Source: Acidobacteriota bacterium
Lineage (GTDB): Bacteria; Acidobacteriota; Aminicenantia; Aminicenantales; Saccharicenantaceae
Assembly (NCBI GenBank): GCA_028749115.1
Contig: JAQURD010000006.1
Span: 82,008 to 146,007, forward strand
DNA: 64,000 bases
Direction of reading: 5' to 3'
Numbering within the stretch: the stretch's first letter is position 1; each line of letters begins with the position of its first letter. The notes beneath the pieces are model-generated. The model was not told the DNA's origin, made no database searches, and saw only the letters and a program-made list of their open reading frames with translations. The translations under genes were made by a program, and so were the position numbers. This document shows, one piece after another, positions 63,450 through 64,000 of the stretch.

Positions 63450-63899
63450 ATGAAGCTGTCTACTAAAGGTGAATATGCCAGCCGGGCAATGGTGGAGCTG
63501 GCCGCTCGCTTTGGCCAGGGCCCGGTGCCTATAAGGATTATTGCTCTGACCCAGGCTATCCCTCAGCAATTTCTCGAACAGATCCTTCTGTCGCTCAGAC
63601 GGGCTGGTTATGTCAAAAGTAAAAAGGGCCCTAATGGCGGCTATTATTTGTCGAGAGCACCGCAAACCATCACCGTGGCTGAAGTCATCAGAGTGATGGA
63701 CGGCCCGTTAGCTCCCATCAACTGCGTCAGCGTGATCGAGCATGAGCCTTGTCCGCTGGAAGAAACCTGCGGGCTACGCTGCCTGTGGAAAGAAGTCAGA
63801 GATATGGTGGCAAAACATTTAGAGCAAACTACCTTCGAAGATGTCCTGAAGAGGCAGAAGCTCATCAATCAGAGGGAAAAGAGGGGAATGAAAAAATGA
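63450..63899 (+). CDS. Rrf2-family transcriptional regulator, IscR-like cysteines
   Basis: A 149-residue winged-helix regulator. The HTH part begins MKLSTKGEYASRAMVELA and continues with IPQQFLEQILLSLRRAGYVK and KGPNGGYYLSRAP. Three cysteines in the order C-x10-C-x6-C-x4-C (from NCVSV, EPCPL, ETCGL, RCLW) resemble the Fe-S ligands of IscR and NsrR. It probably senses cluster status, NO or redox. It overlaps the next gene by 4 nt; that gene runs off the window, so the regulated operon is not seen. Confidence 0.92.
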   Translation: MKLSTKGEYASRAMVELAARFGQGPVPIRIIALTQAIPQQFLEQILLSLRRAGYVKSKKGPNGGYYLSRAPQTITVAEVIRVMDGPLAPINCVSVIEHEPCPLEETCGLRCLWKEVRDMVAKHLEQTTFEDVLKRQKLINQREKRGMKK

Positions 63900-64000
63900 G
63901 GCAGATTGTTTCTTTTGTCAGGTTGCTGGTGATGATCATCTTCTGTCTTTTTTTCAGCCCCGCCTGGGTTCAAGCTGTTGAGCAGGCCGATGGCGGAAAA
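63896..64000 (+). CDS. Exported or membrane protein, 3'-truncated by window edge
   Basis: ATG 63896 overlaps the Rrf2 gene stop by 4 nt and opens a frame to the window end. The 35 visible residues form a signal peptide or membrane anchor (RLLVMIIFCLFFSPAWVQA), with likely cleavage after AWVQA. Its identity cannot be told from this part. Co-transcription with an IscR-like regulator suggests a redox or Fe-S-related operon. Confidence 0.7.
   Translation, partial: MRQIVSFVRLLVMIIFCLFFSPAWVQAVEQADGGK

Overview
The window reads as a dense chromosomal segment of a free-living Gram-negative (diderm) bacterium with moderate base composition. Outer-membrane features are plain: an LptD-like LPS-assembly protein, several signal-peptide beta-barrels and a Wza-type export protein. 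RNA-turnover genes are RNase R, and RNase Y with YmdB. The gene mix and divergent sequences resemble Candidatus Aminicenantes or Acidobacteriota-related lineages. That placement is my inference and needs a marker-gene tree. No insertion sequence, phage, integron or CRISPR array was seen.

Layout. 1-2106: the 3' part of RNase R, then a stand-alone SelB C-terminal-like protein. 2127-7528 (minus): an operon of a cyclic 2,3-diphosphoglycerate synthetase-like NTPase, carbamate kinase, ornithine carbamoyltransferase and a large unknown protein. 7948-8418: a small phosphodiesterase. 8633-8707: tRNA-Val(GAC). 8773-15547: thrS-infC-rpmI-rplT-pheS-pheT-zapB-like-zapA, with an ATT start on infC. 15548-15739: a structured leader before rny. 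15740-26069: rny-ymdB-xseA-xseB-ispA-dxs-tlyA-nadK-glgA-trxA, mostly with 4-nt or longer overlaps. 26083-28758 (minus): YihY and an F0 cluster (atpZ-atpI-atpB-atpE) whose c subunit carries Na+-site residues. 29609-30187: a 3-methyladenine glycosylase.

30447-38466 (minus) is an exopolysaccharide assembly and export cluster: beta-barrel, Wza, BY-kinase, PHP phosphatase, a membrane-anchored accessory protein, an O-antigen ligase-like protein and a TPR protein. It has no glycosyltransferase or flippase. lptD and purF follow. 43021-49416 is a phosphate regulon: outer-membrane porin, pstSCAB, phoU and a PhoB-like regulator. A Pho-box-like array lies in front of it, and a large unassigned structured-RNA candidate lies between phoU and phoB. 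The rest holds an SH3/beta-barrel fusion, enolase, an HExxH lipoprotein-like peptidase, an MgtC-family protein, rdgB, comEA, xerC/D-topA-dprA, a universal stress protein, YggU, a DUF1573 protein and an Fe-S-type Rrf2 regulator that starts an operon running off the right edge.

Most promising unexplained signals: the phoU-phoB RNA candidate (48418-48639), the rny leader with a helix covering its ribosome-binding site, the four-repeat Pho box, the SelB fragment, and the operon joining the cPGS-like enzyme to carbamoyl-phosphate enzymes.
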